Source of the DNA: a virus
IMG/VR virus record: IMGVR_UViG_3300042453_003817
Coordinates: 1-64,000 of that record
DNA length: 64,000 nucleotides
Direction: 5' to 3' (one strand)
Shown: piece by piece, positions 55,701 to 64,000 of the stretch
Layout: every line of letters begins with the position of its first letter
How positions within the stretch are numbered: position 1 is the first letter of the stretch
Notes under the pieces: model-generated
What the model was told of the DNA's origin: nothing
What the model saw: only the letters and a program-made list of their open reading frames with translations
Database searches by the model: none
Translations under genes and position numbers: made by a program

Positions 55701-58700
55701 TATACAATGCAGGACATTCAAAACTTTGAAGATAGAATTCGTGGTCTAGAATATTATGTTTCTTTAAACGCACTTGAGAAGAGTGCCGCAGACGCTAAGA
55801 TATTGGACAACAATGGATTAGAAAGAGCGAAGTATGGTATACTTGTTGATAATTTTACAAATAAAGAATTAGTTCAGGATACAACTACTTTCGATAATAG
55901 AAATCTTCTTGATAATGGAACATTATATCCTGCTTCACTAATGAGAACTGTAAAATTACAAGCAATTACTTCTTCATTTACTGGTTCAACTAAAACTATA
56001 GGAACAGGATCAAAGAAAGCACACATTCTTTCTTATACATCTTCTAATTTTGCTCAACAACAATATTTTACTAAATCCATTCCTGTTGCACAAGCACTTT
56101 TTGCAAACTTTAAAGGTGTAACGAAATTATTTCCTGAATTTACAGGTGATGTTGATACTGGAGTTACTGCTAAGGTAACTTTAAATTCAACACAAGGGGT
56201 AGAAAACGCATTTAATTTTGTTAATCAAGCATTTAAATATATTTCAGATAATGTACCTCAATGGAGAGATGATAAAAATAGTCCGTTTGCTCAAATAATT
56301 GATAGTAAATGGTACCAGACTAGAAATCAAACAATAGTTAGTGATGTAGGTTGGAAATCACAAGGCTTTGGTTTCTTGACAACGACTAATGAATTAACTT
56401 TTGCTAAAGCTGGAACAGAGTTTTCACAAAAACAAATATCAACTTCTTCTTCACAAGTTGATGTTGGAACTTTTGTTACAGATTTAGCAATTCAGCCTTA
56501 TATGAAACCAAAGAGAATTGTTTTCTCTTCGGTTGGTTTAAGACCATCAACAAGAATGTATTCTTTCTTTGATGATGTTGATGTTAACAAATATGTTGTT
56601 GTTCCCAACAGAGTCACATTAAATGTGAACACAAGATTAACAAATGGTGAAACTATCCTGATAGCCAATACCTATGCAGATTTGGTTGCTAATGTAGCAA
56701 GTTTAGTCGCCGGAGGATCATCATTTAAAACCGGCACAATCGTTATGAGTGAAATTGGTTCTGCTAATGTTTCAATCATAAACGAAAATGCTACAATAAA
56801 CTTATCAGGCAAATTCGTATACGGTGTAGACTCAGGAAATGTTTATTCTATCTCTAGTGTAAATGATCATCGCTCCGGAGTTACAAGAGGAATTACAGCC
56901 ACAGAAATTACTCTCGCTTCAGATGCTCCATCTTATAATATTTCTAGCAATACATTATACTTAATACACAAATCAAATAATGAAATTGGTGTCGGTGCCT
57001 CATTTAATGTTATTAATTATAATACAACGACTAAAGTTGCAACCGTTAGCGGAGCTTCTGCTTATGCAGGGCAAGAATATGTTTACAGTTTTGGTAATAA
57101 TAACACAAATAAATTAGGTCAAATTGGTGGCGCTCTTTACATACCTGAAGCAACCTTCCGTTCTGGGCAAAGAAACTTCCGTGTAACTGAATCATTCAAC
57201 AACACTTATGATGCAGATGCAATTTCTTTTGCAGATAAAGTTTATACATCTTCAGGCATTACAGTAAATAAAACTACATTAGTTGATACTGTTTTGAATG
57301 TTGATGTGGATAGCAAAATTGTTGGTGCGCTCACTTCAGAGAAAATTATTGGTACTAGAGAATTAAGTACAGTATTTACCGCAGTTAATAGAGATCCTCT
57401 AGCGCAAACATTCTTCGTTGATGTTGAAAAGTATCCTTATGGATTATTTTTGGATAGCATGGATTTATTTTTCAGAGCAAAGGATGATGAAAATATACCA
57501 GTTATCGTTCAAATTAGACCAACTATTAATGGCGCACCTTCCTCAGATTATTGGTATCCAGAATCGGTCGTAGTCAAGTATCCTAGTGAGATTAACATTT
57601 CTGATAATCCTTCAGTATCAACAACTGCGACTGCAACCAACTTCAAATTTGATTTTCCAGTTTATCTGAAACCAGGTCTGTATGCATTTGTTGTTCTAAC
57701 AGACTCAAATGATTATACAATTTGGGGTGCTGAAAAAGGTTCAACGACAACCAACAACGAATTTGTTGATAAACAACCATATGTCGGAACACTTTACAAA
57801 TCACAAAATTCCATGGAATATGTTCCGTTCATGAATGAAGATTTGATGTTTAGATTGAATCGTTGTGTTTTCTCTACTTCTTCAGCAACTTATGCTTTCG
57901 AGAATCAGGCAACTCCATCTTTATATTATGTTGATAAATTTAAATTGATGGAAACTTCTATTATTCCTTCTGCTGGTGTGACAAATCTCAATTACTCTAT
58001 TGTTACCACACCAGTAACAGGTTCGAAAGAAACGACTTATAGACCAATTACTCCTTACGTCACATATATGATGGCGGAAGATGATATTTACGCAGTAGGA
58101 AATAGACGCAAAAAAATTGGAAGTAAGAATGATTGGACATTAAAAGCGACTATATCGACGACAAATGATGCTGTATCTCCTATTATTTCCGAAGAAAGTC
58201 TGTTTTTGAACGTTTGGGAAAATTTCTTAGACAATGGAGAAATTACCTCAGATGATTTTACAATTATTGCTCCAGGATCCAAATACAGCAATGCTAATTT
58301 AATTTCGGTAACGAGTTCCACAGGTTCTGGAGCGAATGCGAACGTCACAGTTGATGCGAATGGAAATGTTGTAGGAATCTATGTCACTTCTTCTGGGTCT
58401 GGTTATTTGGATGATTTCACAATTTCATATTATACACATCCAACTACTCCAGCTACAATCGTACTGAATAGCGAGTTTGATTCTTCTGGTGGTCCTTGCC
58501 TTGCAAGATACATCACTAAGCCTATCAAATTGGCAGATGGTTATGATGCTGGAGATTTACGTGTGTTCTTGTCTGCAAACAAACCTGGTATTTCTGAGGT
58601 GTCAGTCTACTATAAAGTTCTTTCAGATTCGGATGGAACAGAATTCGCAGATAGACCTTATGAAAAGATGGTTTGTATCAATCCAACAACAACTCCTTCG

Positions 58701-58895
58701 CCAGATTTAACAACTTATAGAGAATATGAATATCGCCCTTCAGCTACGGTAAATCAAGTAACTTACACAGGATCAAATGGTGTGACTTATGATAGTTTCA
58801 AAACCTTTGCTATAAAAATTGTTCTCACCTCTACAGACCCAGCGATTCCACCCAGTGTAAGAGATTTACGTATTATTGCAACACCTGCGGAGTAA
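52767..58895 (+). CDS. Very large DUF4815-type virion protein (2042 aa)
   Basis: The N-terminal block FNYDPYYDDFDEDKNFLRVLFRPGYAVQARELTQLQTILSNQIEKFGNHIFKSGSPIIGG is the DUF4815 signature found in T4-like marine phages downstream of gp8. Long Ser/Thr-rich beta regions follow; a Trp/Pro block (RPTINGAPSSDYWYPESVVVKYPSEI) lies near residue 1590. It replaces gp10-type wedge-pin or fibre-base genes by position. Confidence 0.8.
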   Translation: MTTLFNYDPYYDDFDEDKNFLRVLFRPGYAVQARELTQLQTILSNQIEKFGNHIFKSGSPIIGGRISLDRKANYIILQNQYSGVDIDLNDFRDKTIVSYNSSKLVRAKVIATDTTGGLSILVIKYLSGEKFAEGDELRVFGQDIFAVLRGTNATGGSFVASIQEGVYYFKGQFVKVVPQFLIIESFYRIGSSSTVNVLPSYKIGIEFEENIVDEIDDTSLLDPAQGSFNYQAPGANRFQVTTTLSKRTLDSADTSTFFEIIRLVEDVKTKEIEYPIYSEIEKTLARRTYDESGNYTVDPFVISLEEGDQANGKFDVVLDPGKAYVGGYEFQTIAPTRIKVDRAREVANVNDFDLPTNYESSVVLANVRGTLDITTFPQLDIHCVAHGSIQITTAPKYNSTKIGTVYAHMIRYNDSTDSSNGNTHTFTTYLFGANNVPVTGTLAASGSSPTTIAIPTTFSSTLTTNAYANMYFRITDSGGSSLSPILITSSNTVTLNLSSSLPFIPASNTFSIESDFTAAESLVANGGLYIAFAGNIDADSKSTSTGFASINEQARASLIFNPRQTAIKANTISDMDFYVRKKYSGVTVAATGKFTVTATSPDTFAFSPGSGVISDSLIRDNIICFVRSDSTSNAQLGITANTVLALSNDNFTVTSIGTNSFEVDLKTEDTIRVDLLVTTKINNAENATTGVTKKKQLVPISDTLHDLIPYEMNTSGTQGTDVLYSANTSGETTSFAGGMVFKSIGATNFTESSILTDLRTPGKVVSLQVPDVYEIVGIFDSKNTTSNVTSAMLTNTAYDVTERYEFDTGQRKTHYDHATIKLKRGFSAPTGRIFVQYRYFKQLTVFSGLFTVDSYAQGSNINYDDIPSFNDKENNNILSLRSAFDFRPYKAIGGTTLSGALNPEPLENIEMSYDYYLPRIDRVIVKSGGEFAVVKGQAAVQPLPPVVDVKDMLIYTLTIPAYTENVKDIRADFKNNRRYTMQDIQNFEDRIRGLEYYVSLNALEKSAADAKILDNNGLERAKYGILVDNFTNKELVQDTTTFDNRNLLDNGTLYPASLMRTVKLQAITSSFTGSTKTIGTGSKKAHILSYTSSNFAQQQYFTKSIPVAQALFANFKGVTKLFPEFTGDVDTGVTAKVTLNSTQGVENAFNFVNQAFKYISDNVPQWRDDKNSPFAQIIDSKWYQTRNQTIVSDVGWKSQGFGFLTTTNELTFAKAGTEFSQKQISTSSSQVDVGTFVTDLAIQPYMKPKRIVFSSVGLRPSTRMYSFFDDVDVNKYVVVPNRVTLNVNTRLTNGETILIANTYADLVANVASLVAGGSSFKTGTIVMSEIGSANVSIINENATINLSGKFVYGVDSGNVYSISSVNDHRSGVTRGITATEITLASDAPSYNISSNTLYLIHKSNNEIGVGASFNVINYNTTTKVATVSGASAYAGQEYVYSFGNNNTNKLGQIGGALYIPEATFRSGQRNFRVTESFNNTYDADAISFADKVYTSSGITVNKTTLVDTVLNVDVDSKIVGALTSEKIIGTRELSTVFTAVNRDPLAQTFFVDVEKYPYGLFLDSMDLFFRAKDDENIPVIVQIRPTINGAPSSDYWYPESVVVKYPSEINISDNPSVSTTATATNFKFDFPVYLKPGLYAFVVLTDSNDYTIWGAEKGSTTTNNEFVDKQPYVGTLYKSQNSMEYVPFMNEDLMFRLNRCVFSTSSATYAFENQATPSLYYVDKFKLMETSIIPSAGVTNLNYSIVTTPVTGSKETTYRPITPYVTYMMAEDDIYAVGNRRKKIGSKNDWTLKATISTTNDAVSPIISEESLFLNVWENFLDNGEITSDDFTIIAPGSKYSNANLISVTSSTGSGANANVTVDANGNVVGIYVTSSGSGYLDDFTISYYTHPTTPATIVLNSEFDSSGGPCLARYITKPIKLADGYDAGDLRVFLSANKPGISEVSVYYKVLSDSDGTEFADRPYEKMVCINPTTTPSPDLTTYREYEYRPSATVNQVTYTGSNGVTYDSFKTFAIKIVLTSTDPAIPPSVRDLRIIATPAE

Positions 58896-58898
58896 TCG

Positions 58899-59132
58899 AT
58901 GAAGCTAAAAGTTGAAGGTACAAATTTTGTAAAAGATGTATCAACTAATGCATTATTAATGACTGGGCAAAATGCTCTTCTTGAAAATGAAGCGAGAAAA
59001 AAGTTAGCTCAGAGAATTAACGGCAAAAATGATGAGATAAATAATCTTAAAAGTAAAGTCGATGAGCTTTCTAACGACATGAAAGACATAAAAGAACTTT
59101 TAAACTCCTTGCTGAAACAGAGTAAACAATAA
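58899..59132 (+). CDS. Small coiled-coil protein (77 aa)
   Basis: A beta-like N-terminus (KLKVEGTNFVKDVSTNALLMTGQNAL) and a 45-residue heptad helix (RKKLAQRINGKNDEINNLKSKVDELSNDMKDIKELLNSLL). It sits between two giant fibre/baseplate genes; perhaps a fibre chaperone or connector. Confidence 0.65.
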   Translation: MKLKVEGTNFVKDVSTNALLMTGQNALLENEARKKLAQRINGKNDEINNLKSKVDELSNDMKDIKELLNSLLKQSKQ

Positions 59133-62100
59133 TGCCTATTAATAATATCACTAGAATAAACACAGTTGATGAATGGAGAATTCAGACCAATCAATCAGCT
59201 AATGCAATTAATAACATCGAAACGGGTAATTTTAATAAGACATCAGGTACCCTGACGATTTCTAATACTGGAGCGTTATCAATAACCGCTCAGGGAACAT
59301 CACTTACAGTTGCTAATAATGTTCTTCTTTCAAACACTGTAACAATAGGTAGAAATGTTGAATTAGGTTCTAGAGAAATTGCCACTGGTAATTTAACTGT
59401 AGGTGCAAATGTCTTTATCTACGGAGTTGGAACTGCTCTTTTTGTTGCAAACAATGCAACCGTAAATACGAATTTACAAGTAACTCAAAATGTAAGAACA
59501 AATAATATTGTTGCAAATGTTAATGTAACTGTATCTGGAACTACGCAGAGTGGTAATTTACTTGTTGATAGTATTGCCATAATTACTGGGAATACAACTG
59601 CTGGCAATTTAACAACTGCGAATGCAACATCGACTGGATCACTAAGAGTTAATGATACAACGGAAACTTCTTCAAATATTTCTGGTGCTGCAATAATATA
59701 CGGTGGTGTTGGAGTATCAAAATCAGCATTCATTTCTGGAAATGTTACAGTTAAAGGTGATGCTGCCGGTGCAGTTAATAACACTGTTTTACTTTCTTTG
59801 GGAAGTCTTGCGTCCAATAGTGCTGGAAATCTATACATTTATGCAGCAAATACAGCAAATGGTGGTGCTAACGGATCATTAACTGTCCAAGGTAATTCCA
59901 ACATCACTGGCAATTTAAGATTAGGTAGTGGTCTAGTTTCATCATCAAAAACAACAGGTTCATTAATTGTCGAAGGTGGTGTTGGTGTATCAGCAAACGT
60001 ACATGCAACAGACTTTATAGCGACAAACTCTTTAGTTGCTGATAGTGCTAGAATTACAGCAAATACAACAGGTGCCCATTTTATAGCCTCAGGTTCTTTG
60101 GTAGCCGATAATGCTAGAATTGCTGCTAATACAACTGGTTCTCATTTCGTAGCCTCAGGCTCTTTGGTTTCTGATAGTGCTAGAATTACAGCAAATGCAA
60201 CCGCAAACAATTTTGTGGCTTCCAACTCTTTGGTTGCAGATAATGCTAGAATTACCGCTAACACAACTGGTGCTCATTTTGTTGCTTCAGGTTCTTTGGT
60301 AGCCGATAATGCTAGAATTACAGCAAATGCAACATTCAGTGAAACAACGGCAGTAACAATAAATGCAACTAACGCTAGAATTTCTGGTAACGCTAATGTA
60401 TCAAGTATTACTGCTACAAACTCGATAGTTGCCGATAACGCAAGAATCGCCGCCAACACTACTGGTGCTCATTTCATAGCTTCAGGTTCTTTGGTAGCAG
60501 ATAATTCTAGAGTCACAGCGAATGCAACCGCAAGTAATTTTGTCGCTTCTAATTCTTTGGTAGCCGATAATGCTAGAATCGCAGCTAACACTACTGGTTC
60601 TCATTTTGTTGCTTCAGGTTCTTTAGTAGCCGATAGTGCTAGAATTACCGCTAACACAACTGGTGCTCATTTTGTTGCTTCAGGTTCTTTAGTAGCTGAT
60701 AATGCTAGAATAACAAGCAATCTTTCGGCTGGAAATTTATATGCTTCTTCAGTTTATGATAACGGCAACAGAGTAGCCAGAACTTCTTCAGGTACTACAC
60801 CGATAACTGCAACATTGAATGCAACTACTGGAGCTTTATCTGTATCTCATGATACCTCTGGAGTGGTTGCGGCTACTCATGGATCGAGTGTTCAGATTCC
60901 TGTTTTTGTAGTAGAAGATAAGGGTCACATATCTTCAGTTACAAATACCAATATTAGAGTAGCAACGACAAGCGTAACAGGTATCGTACAACTTGAAGAT
61001 TCAGTTTCAAGCACGAGCACTACCACTGCTGCGGTTCCAGCAAGTGTTAGAACTGCAGTTTTAAATGGGCAAGCAAACGTTGGTGCTGCTAGAATTGCTG
61101 ATACTGCTGCTGCACAGGCAAACACTGGTGCTGGTTTAATAATAGTTACAAATGCATATCAAACAAACGTTGGTGCTGCTAGAATTGTCGATACTGCTGC
61201 TGCTCAAGCTAACGTTGGTTCAGCTAACATTGCTGCTTTTGCTAATCATGTGAAATTAGTTTCAACAGCACAAACAATAGATGGTTCATTAACGATCACT
61301 GGTGGAGTTACAGTTGGTGGAGACTTCACCATAACTGGGCAACAATTAGTTGATACGAATAGAATTAAACTGATGGCAACAACAAAACAATCTGTTGGTG
61401 CTGGTTTTGATTATATTACTATTAATAGAGTAAACGCGACCGCAGTATTAGACGGAACAAGAGACACCATTAACATGTCTGGTCATGGATTTTCCATGGG
61501 ACAGAATGTTATGTTTACTAATATCAGCCCGGATAATGTCGGTTCACCTATAACAGGTCTATCAAATAATACGATATATCGTGTTCTTGTTTTGGACGGA
61601 ACAGGAGCGGTTGCAGTTGGTGGTACAAATGCGAATTTCTTTAGAATATCAACTGCTGCTGGTTACAATCCTGCATCTCCAGCTTCTTCGACACCAATAA
61701 ACTTTACCAATAACGGAAGAACATTAACTTTCGATCAAGACAATAAAGATGCAGATATCCGTTGGAATGAAGCTAGTAGAGTTTGGGAATTCAGAGATGT
61801 ATCAAATCTTAATGATGCCACTGCATATTCTAGAGCACTTACTGCTAATGCATTAAGTGATAGCACTTCTTTAGATAGTTCCACCAACATTGCAACTTCT
61901 AGAGCACTCAGAACTGCCGTATTGAACAGTCAAGCTAACGTTGGTGCTGGGGATATTGCCGTTACTAACGCTTATCAAGTTAATGTTGGTGCCGCTAGAA
62001 TTGTTGATACTGCTGCTGCTCAAGCTAACGTTGGTGCTGGTTTAATATCAGTCACAAACGCTTATCAAGTTAATGTTGGTGCTGCTAGAATTGCTGATAC

Positions 62101-64000
62101 TGCTACTGCACAGGCAAACACCGGTGCTGCATTAATAGCTGCCAGAGCGGATATTGTTACTGCTAATACTAATTTGAGAAATTATGCTGATACAACTTTC
62201 TTGCCTAAAACTGGAGGAACAATTTCCACTGATTTAACAATCAGTGGAAATTTAACTGTAAGTGGAACCGTTACGACAATAAACACGGAAGAAATTAATC
62301 TTGCTGATAACGAAATTGTTTTAAACTCTAATTTACCAACAAACACCCAAGCAACACAAGATGCTGGTATACTGATCAATAGAGGAGCAAATACTAACGT
62401 TTATATCCGCTGGAATGAAACTGGAGATTTTTGGGTAGCAAATAATGGTTTATCTGGAAATGAATTTAGATTAGCTAATAGTACAACATATTTGGCTGAA
62501 GGTACAAATCTCTACTACACCCAAGCAAGATTTGATACTGCATTTAGTGGAAAAAGTACCACGAATTTGGCTGAGGGAACTAATCTTTATTTTACTGCCG
62601 CAAGAGTTAGAAACAACGTATCGGCATCAAATACATCAGTAAGCACGACTGCTAATACTACACAACCAATTCAATATCAATTAGCAACTGGTTTATTTTA
62701 CCATGCAAATTCAGGTGTTGTAGTTGGATCACATGGTTCAGCAAGTCAAGTTCCTGTATTTACTGTTACGAATACTGGTCATATTACGGGTGTGACCGCA
62801 ACTAATATTGCAATTTCTTCTGGTGCAGTTTCAGGTCTTGTTGCTTCAGCAACAACAGATACAACTAATGCTTCAAATATTACTGCGGGAACTTTATCTG
62901 CTACTAGATTGGCTGATGTTTCTGGATTAGTCGCAGCGACACATGGCAACGACGCAAACGTTCCTGTTTTTATAGTCGATTCTAAAGGTCGTGTAACTTC
63001 TGTAACGAACACTGCAATTCGTGCAGCAACAACATCAGTAACAGGTATAGTTTCTCTTACAGATTCCGTTTCTAGTACAAGTACAACAACAGCAGCAACA
63101 CCTAATTCAGTCAAAACTGCATACGATCTTGCAACTACCGCCAGCAATGAGAGATTAAGATGGGACGGTGGAAGTACAGGTTTGGTTGCTGCCACAGGAA
63201 GAACATCATTAGGTGCAACAACAATAGGTTCTAATTTATTTATATTAGCTAATCCTGGTGCGATTACGTTCCCAAGATTCAATGCAGATAATAGTGTATC
63301 TTCTTTAAATGCTGCTGATTTTAGAACTGCGATTGGTGCTGGAACAAGTTCAACCACAGGAACAGTTACTTCCGTAGCGGCAGGCACCGGATTAACTGGT
63401 GGAACAATAACAAGTAGCGGAACAATAGCGGCGAATTTCGGATCTTCAGCAGGAACAATATGTGAAGGAAATGATTCGAGATTAGGTGCAAGATTTATTG
63501 GAACTACAACAGCACAATCAAGTTCAGCCAATCAGGCACTCAGCGGTGTGACAGCATTAACTCTTGTAGATACAGAACCTCTCATAACAACTCAAGGTTC
63601 GTCTGCTGGTCTTGCTATTGGCACCGGATCGGGAGGAGCACCAATAACAATACAACCGGGTCGTGTTGCAGGAGGTCCACTATCTTCTTCTTCGGTCGCA
63701 GAGCTTACACTTTTGGGTGCAACCGGATCCGCAGGACCAAGCATTCGTGGAGGAAGAATTGTTATACGAGGTGGAAACGGCGCCGGCACTCAAGGTTTTG
63801 GTGGAAATGTAGCAATAATCGGTGGTCGTGGTCGTGCGGGAACATCAAGTGCTGATGGAGGTAACATTTATATCGATGGTGGTATATGTACCACATCTTT
63901 AGGATTATCGACATCAAACGGTTCAATTTTCATTGGAACAAGAGACACAGGTTCGGATGGAGATTTTGCAAACACTACAGACGTTATCATAGGTAAATCT
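59132..64000 (+). CDS. Giant repetitive tail-fibre protein (3' end beyond window)
   Basis: ATG 59132 opens a frame with no stop through the last base (1623 codons seen). N-terminal MPINNITRINTVDEWRIQTNQSAN. Codons about 290-530 contain roughly ten 22-residue repeats of the type HFVASGSLVADNARITANTTGA; later come VGAARIADTAAAQAN repeats and a YIRWNE module occurring twice, then a Gly-rich region (GGRIVIRGGNGAGTQGFGG). Layout fits a long T4-like side fibre or host-recognition protein; the receptor-binding tip is probably not in view. Confidence 0.85.
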   Translation, partial: MPINNITRINTVDEWRIQTNQSANAINNIETGNFNKTSGTLTISNTGALSITAQGTSLTVANNVLLSNTVTIGRNVELGSREIATGNLTVGANVFIYGVGTALFVANNATVNTNLQVTQNVRTNNIVANVNVTVSGTTQSGNLLVDSIAIITGNTTAGNLTTANATSTGSLRVNDTTETSSNISGAAIIYGGVGVSKSAFISGNVTVKGDAAGAVNNTVLLSLGSLASNSAGNLYIYAANTANGGANGSLTVQGNSNITGNLRLGSGLVSSSKTTGSLIVEGGVGVSANVHATDFIATNSLVADSARITANTTGAHFIASGSLVADNARIAANTTGSHFVASGSLVSDSARITANATANNFVASNSLVADNARITANTTGAHFVASGSLVADNARITANATFSETTAVTINATNARISGNANVSSITATNSIVADNARIAANTTGAHFIASGSLVADNSRVTANATASNFVASNSLVADNARIAANTTGSHFVASGSLVADSARITANTTGAHFVASGSLVADNARITSNLSAGNLYASSVYDNGNRVARTSSGTTPITATLNATTGALSVSHDTSGVVAATHGSSVQIPVFVVEDKGHISSVTNTNIRVATTSVTGIVQLEDSVSSTSTTTAAVPASVRTAVLNGQANVGAARIADTAAAQANTGAGLIIVTNAYQTNVGAARIVDTAAAQANVGSANIAAFANHVKLVSTAQTIDGSLTITGGVTVGGDFTITGQQLVDTNRIKLMATTKQSVGAGFDYITINRVNATAVLDGTRDTINMSGHGFSMGQNVMFTNISPDNVGSPITGLSNNTIYRVLVLDGTGAVAVGGTNANFFRISTAAGYNPASPASSTPINFTNNGRTLTFDQDNKDADIRWNEASRVWEFRDVSNLNDATAYSRALTANALSDSTSLDSSTNIATSRALRTAVLNSQANVGAGDIAVTNAYQVNVGAARIVDTAAAQANVGAGLISVTNAYQVNVGAARIADTATAQANTGAALIAARADIVTANTNLRNYADTTFLPKTGGTISTDLTISGNLTVSGTVTTINTEEINLADNEIVLNSNLPTNTQATQDAGILINRGANTNVYIRWNETGDFWVANNGLSGNEFRLANSTTYLAEGTNLYYTQARFDTAFSGKSTTNLAEGTNLYFTAARVRNNVSASNTSVSTTANTTQPIQYQLATGLFYHANSGVVVGSHGSASQVPVFTVTNTGHITGVTATNIAISSGAVSGLVASATTDTTNASNITAGTLSATRLADVSGLVAATHGNDANVPVFIVDSKGRVTSVTNTAIRAATTSVTGIVSLTDSVSSTSTTTAATPNSVKTAYDLATTASNERLRWDGGSTGLVAATGRTSLGATTIGSNLFILANPGAITFPRFNADNSVSSLNAADFRTAIGAGTSSTTGTVTSVAAGTGLTGGTITSSGTIAANFGSSAGTICEGNDSRLGARFIGTTTAQSSSANQALSGVTALTLVDTEPLITTQGSSAGLAIGTGSGGAPITIQPGRVAGGPLSSSSVAELTLLGATGSAGPSIRGGRIVIRGGNGAGTQGFGGNVAIIGGRGRAGTSSADGGNIYIDGGICTTSLGLSTSNGSIFIGTRDTGSDGDFANTTDVIIGKS

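Noticed and set aside
60001-60720. Regular 66-bp direct repeats, CRISPR-like at first sight
   Set aside because: The repeats are in frame within one long coding sequence, have no unique spacers, and translate to a 22-residue protein repeat.
62779-63531. Long leftward frame (250 codons) rich in Val and Ala inside the fibre gene
   Set aside because: It is the complement of Thr/Ala/Asn-rich repeat DNA; such antisense frames are expected from the codon bias and have no start site.

Overview
The window is about 64 kb of a tailed-phage genome of the T4-like contractile-tail (myovirus) lineage. It carries T4-type baseplate genes (gp4, gp26, gp48, gp53, gp27, gp5, gp25, gp6, gp7, gp8), T4-type replication and late-transcription genes (RNase H, gp59, gp32, gp33, DsbA), and many short genes with overlapping start and stop codons. 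The DNA is A/T-rich. The host is most likely a betaproteobacterium. The evidence is a circularly permuted two-piece tmRNA whose tag reads ANEERFALAA (close to betaproteobacterial tags) and a TctC/Bug-type periplasmic binding protein, a family expanded in Burkholderiales. The host assignment is inference.

Layout. 1-6.7 kb: a rightward string of small, mostly unrecognised early genes, read from sigma70-type promoters, with a two-gene leftward island at 5.06-5.32 kb. 6.73-6.94 kb: a short transcription unit ending in a terminator. 6.97-10.99 kb: 27 tRNA genes covering all 20 amino acids, interrupted by two protein genes (a DUF3445-like putative haem protein and a YkuK/DUF458 RNase-H-like protein) and by three structured elements that share one 17-bp closing helix. 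10.99-14.61 kb: a leftward cassette of probable virion or envelope proteins. 14.8-24.3 kb: RNase H, a glycosyltransferase, a GalE-like epimerase, a ClpP-like protease, PhoH, a RecB-like nuclease and small genes. 24.2-30.15 kb: an accessory cassette with a 2OG-Fe(II) oxygenase, three PP-loop (SGGxDS) enzymes, a Rieske oxygenase-like protein, a small unknown protein and a TctC-like binding protein. 30.2-30.5 kb: the permuted tmRNA. 30.5-35.0 kb: a SleB-type hydrolase, a two-TM protein, an AAA+ ATPase, DsbA, gp33, gp59, a HAD phosphatase and gp32, closed by a bidirectional terminator. 35.07-39.94 kb: leftward baseplate and head-completion genes. 39.97-64.0 kb: rightward baseplate genes, then a giant repetitive fibre gene that runs off the end of the window.

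How the parts fit. The phage carries much of a translation-support kit: tRNAs for every amino acid, tmRNA for ribosome rescue, and a ClpP-like peptidase of the kind that degrades tmRNA-tagged proteins. boxA-like antitermination sites precede both tRNA blocks. Early transcription appears organised by a repeated GTTGT-N6-ACAAC dyad about 47-58 bp upstream of the predicted start in seven promoters. gp33, DsbA and an exact TATAAATA box before gp48 point to T4-style late transcription of the structural genes. The 24-30 kb cassette is the least explained part: it combines redox (2OG-Fe, Rieske), ATP-activating (PP-loop) and periplasmic substrate-capture functions.
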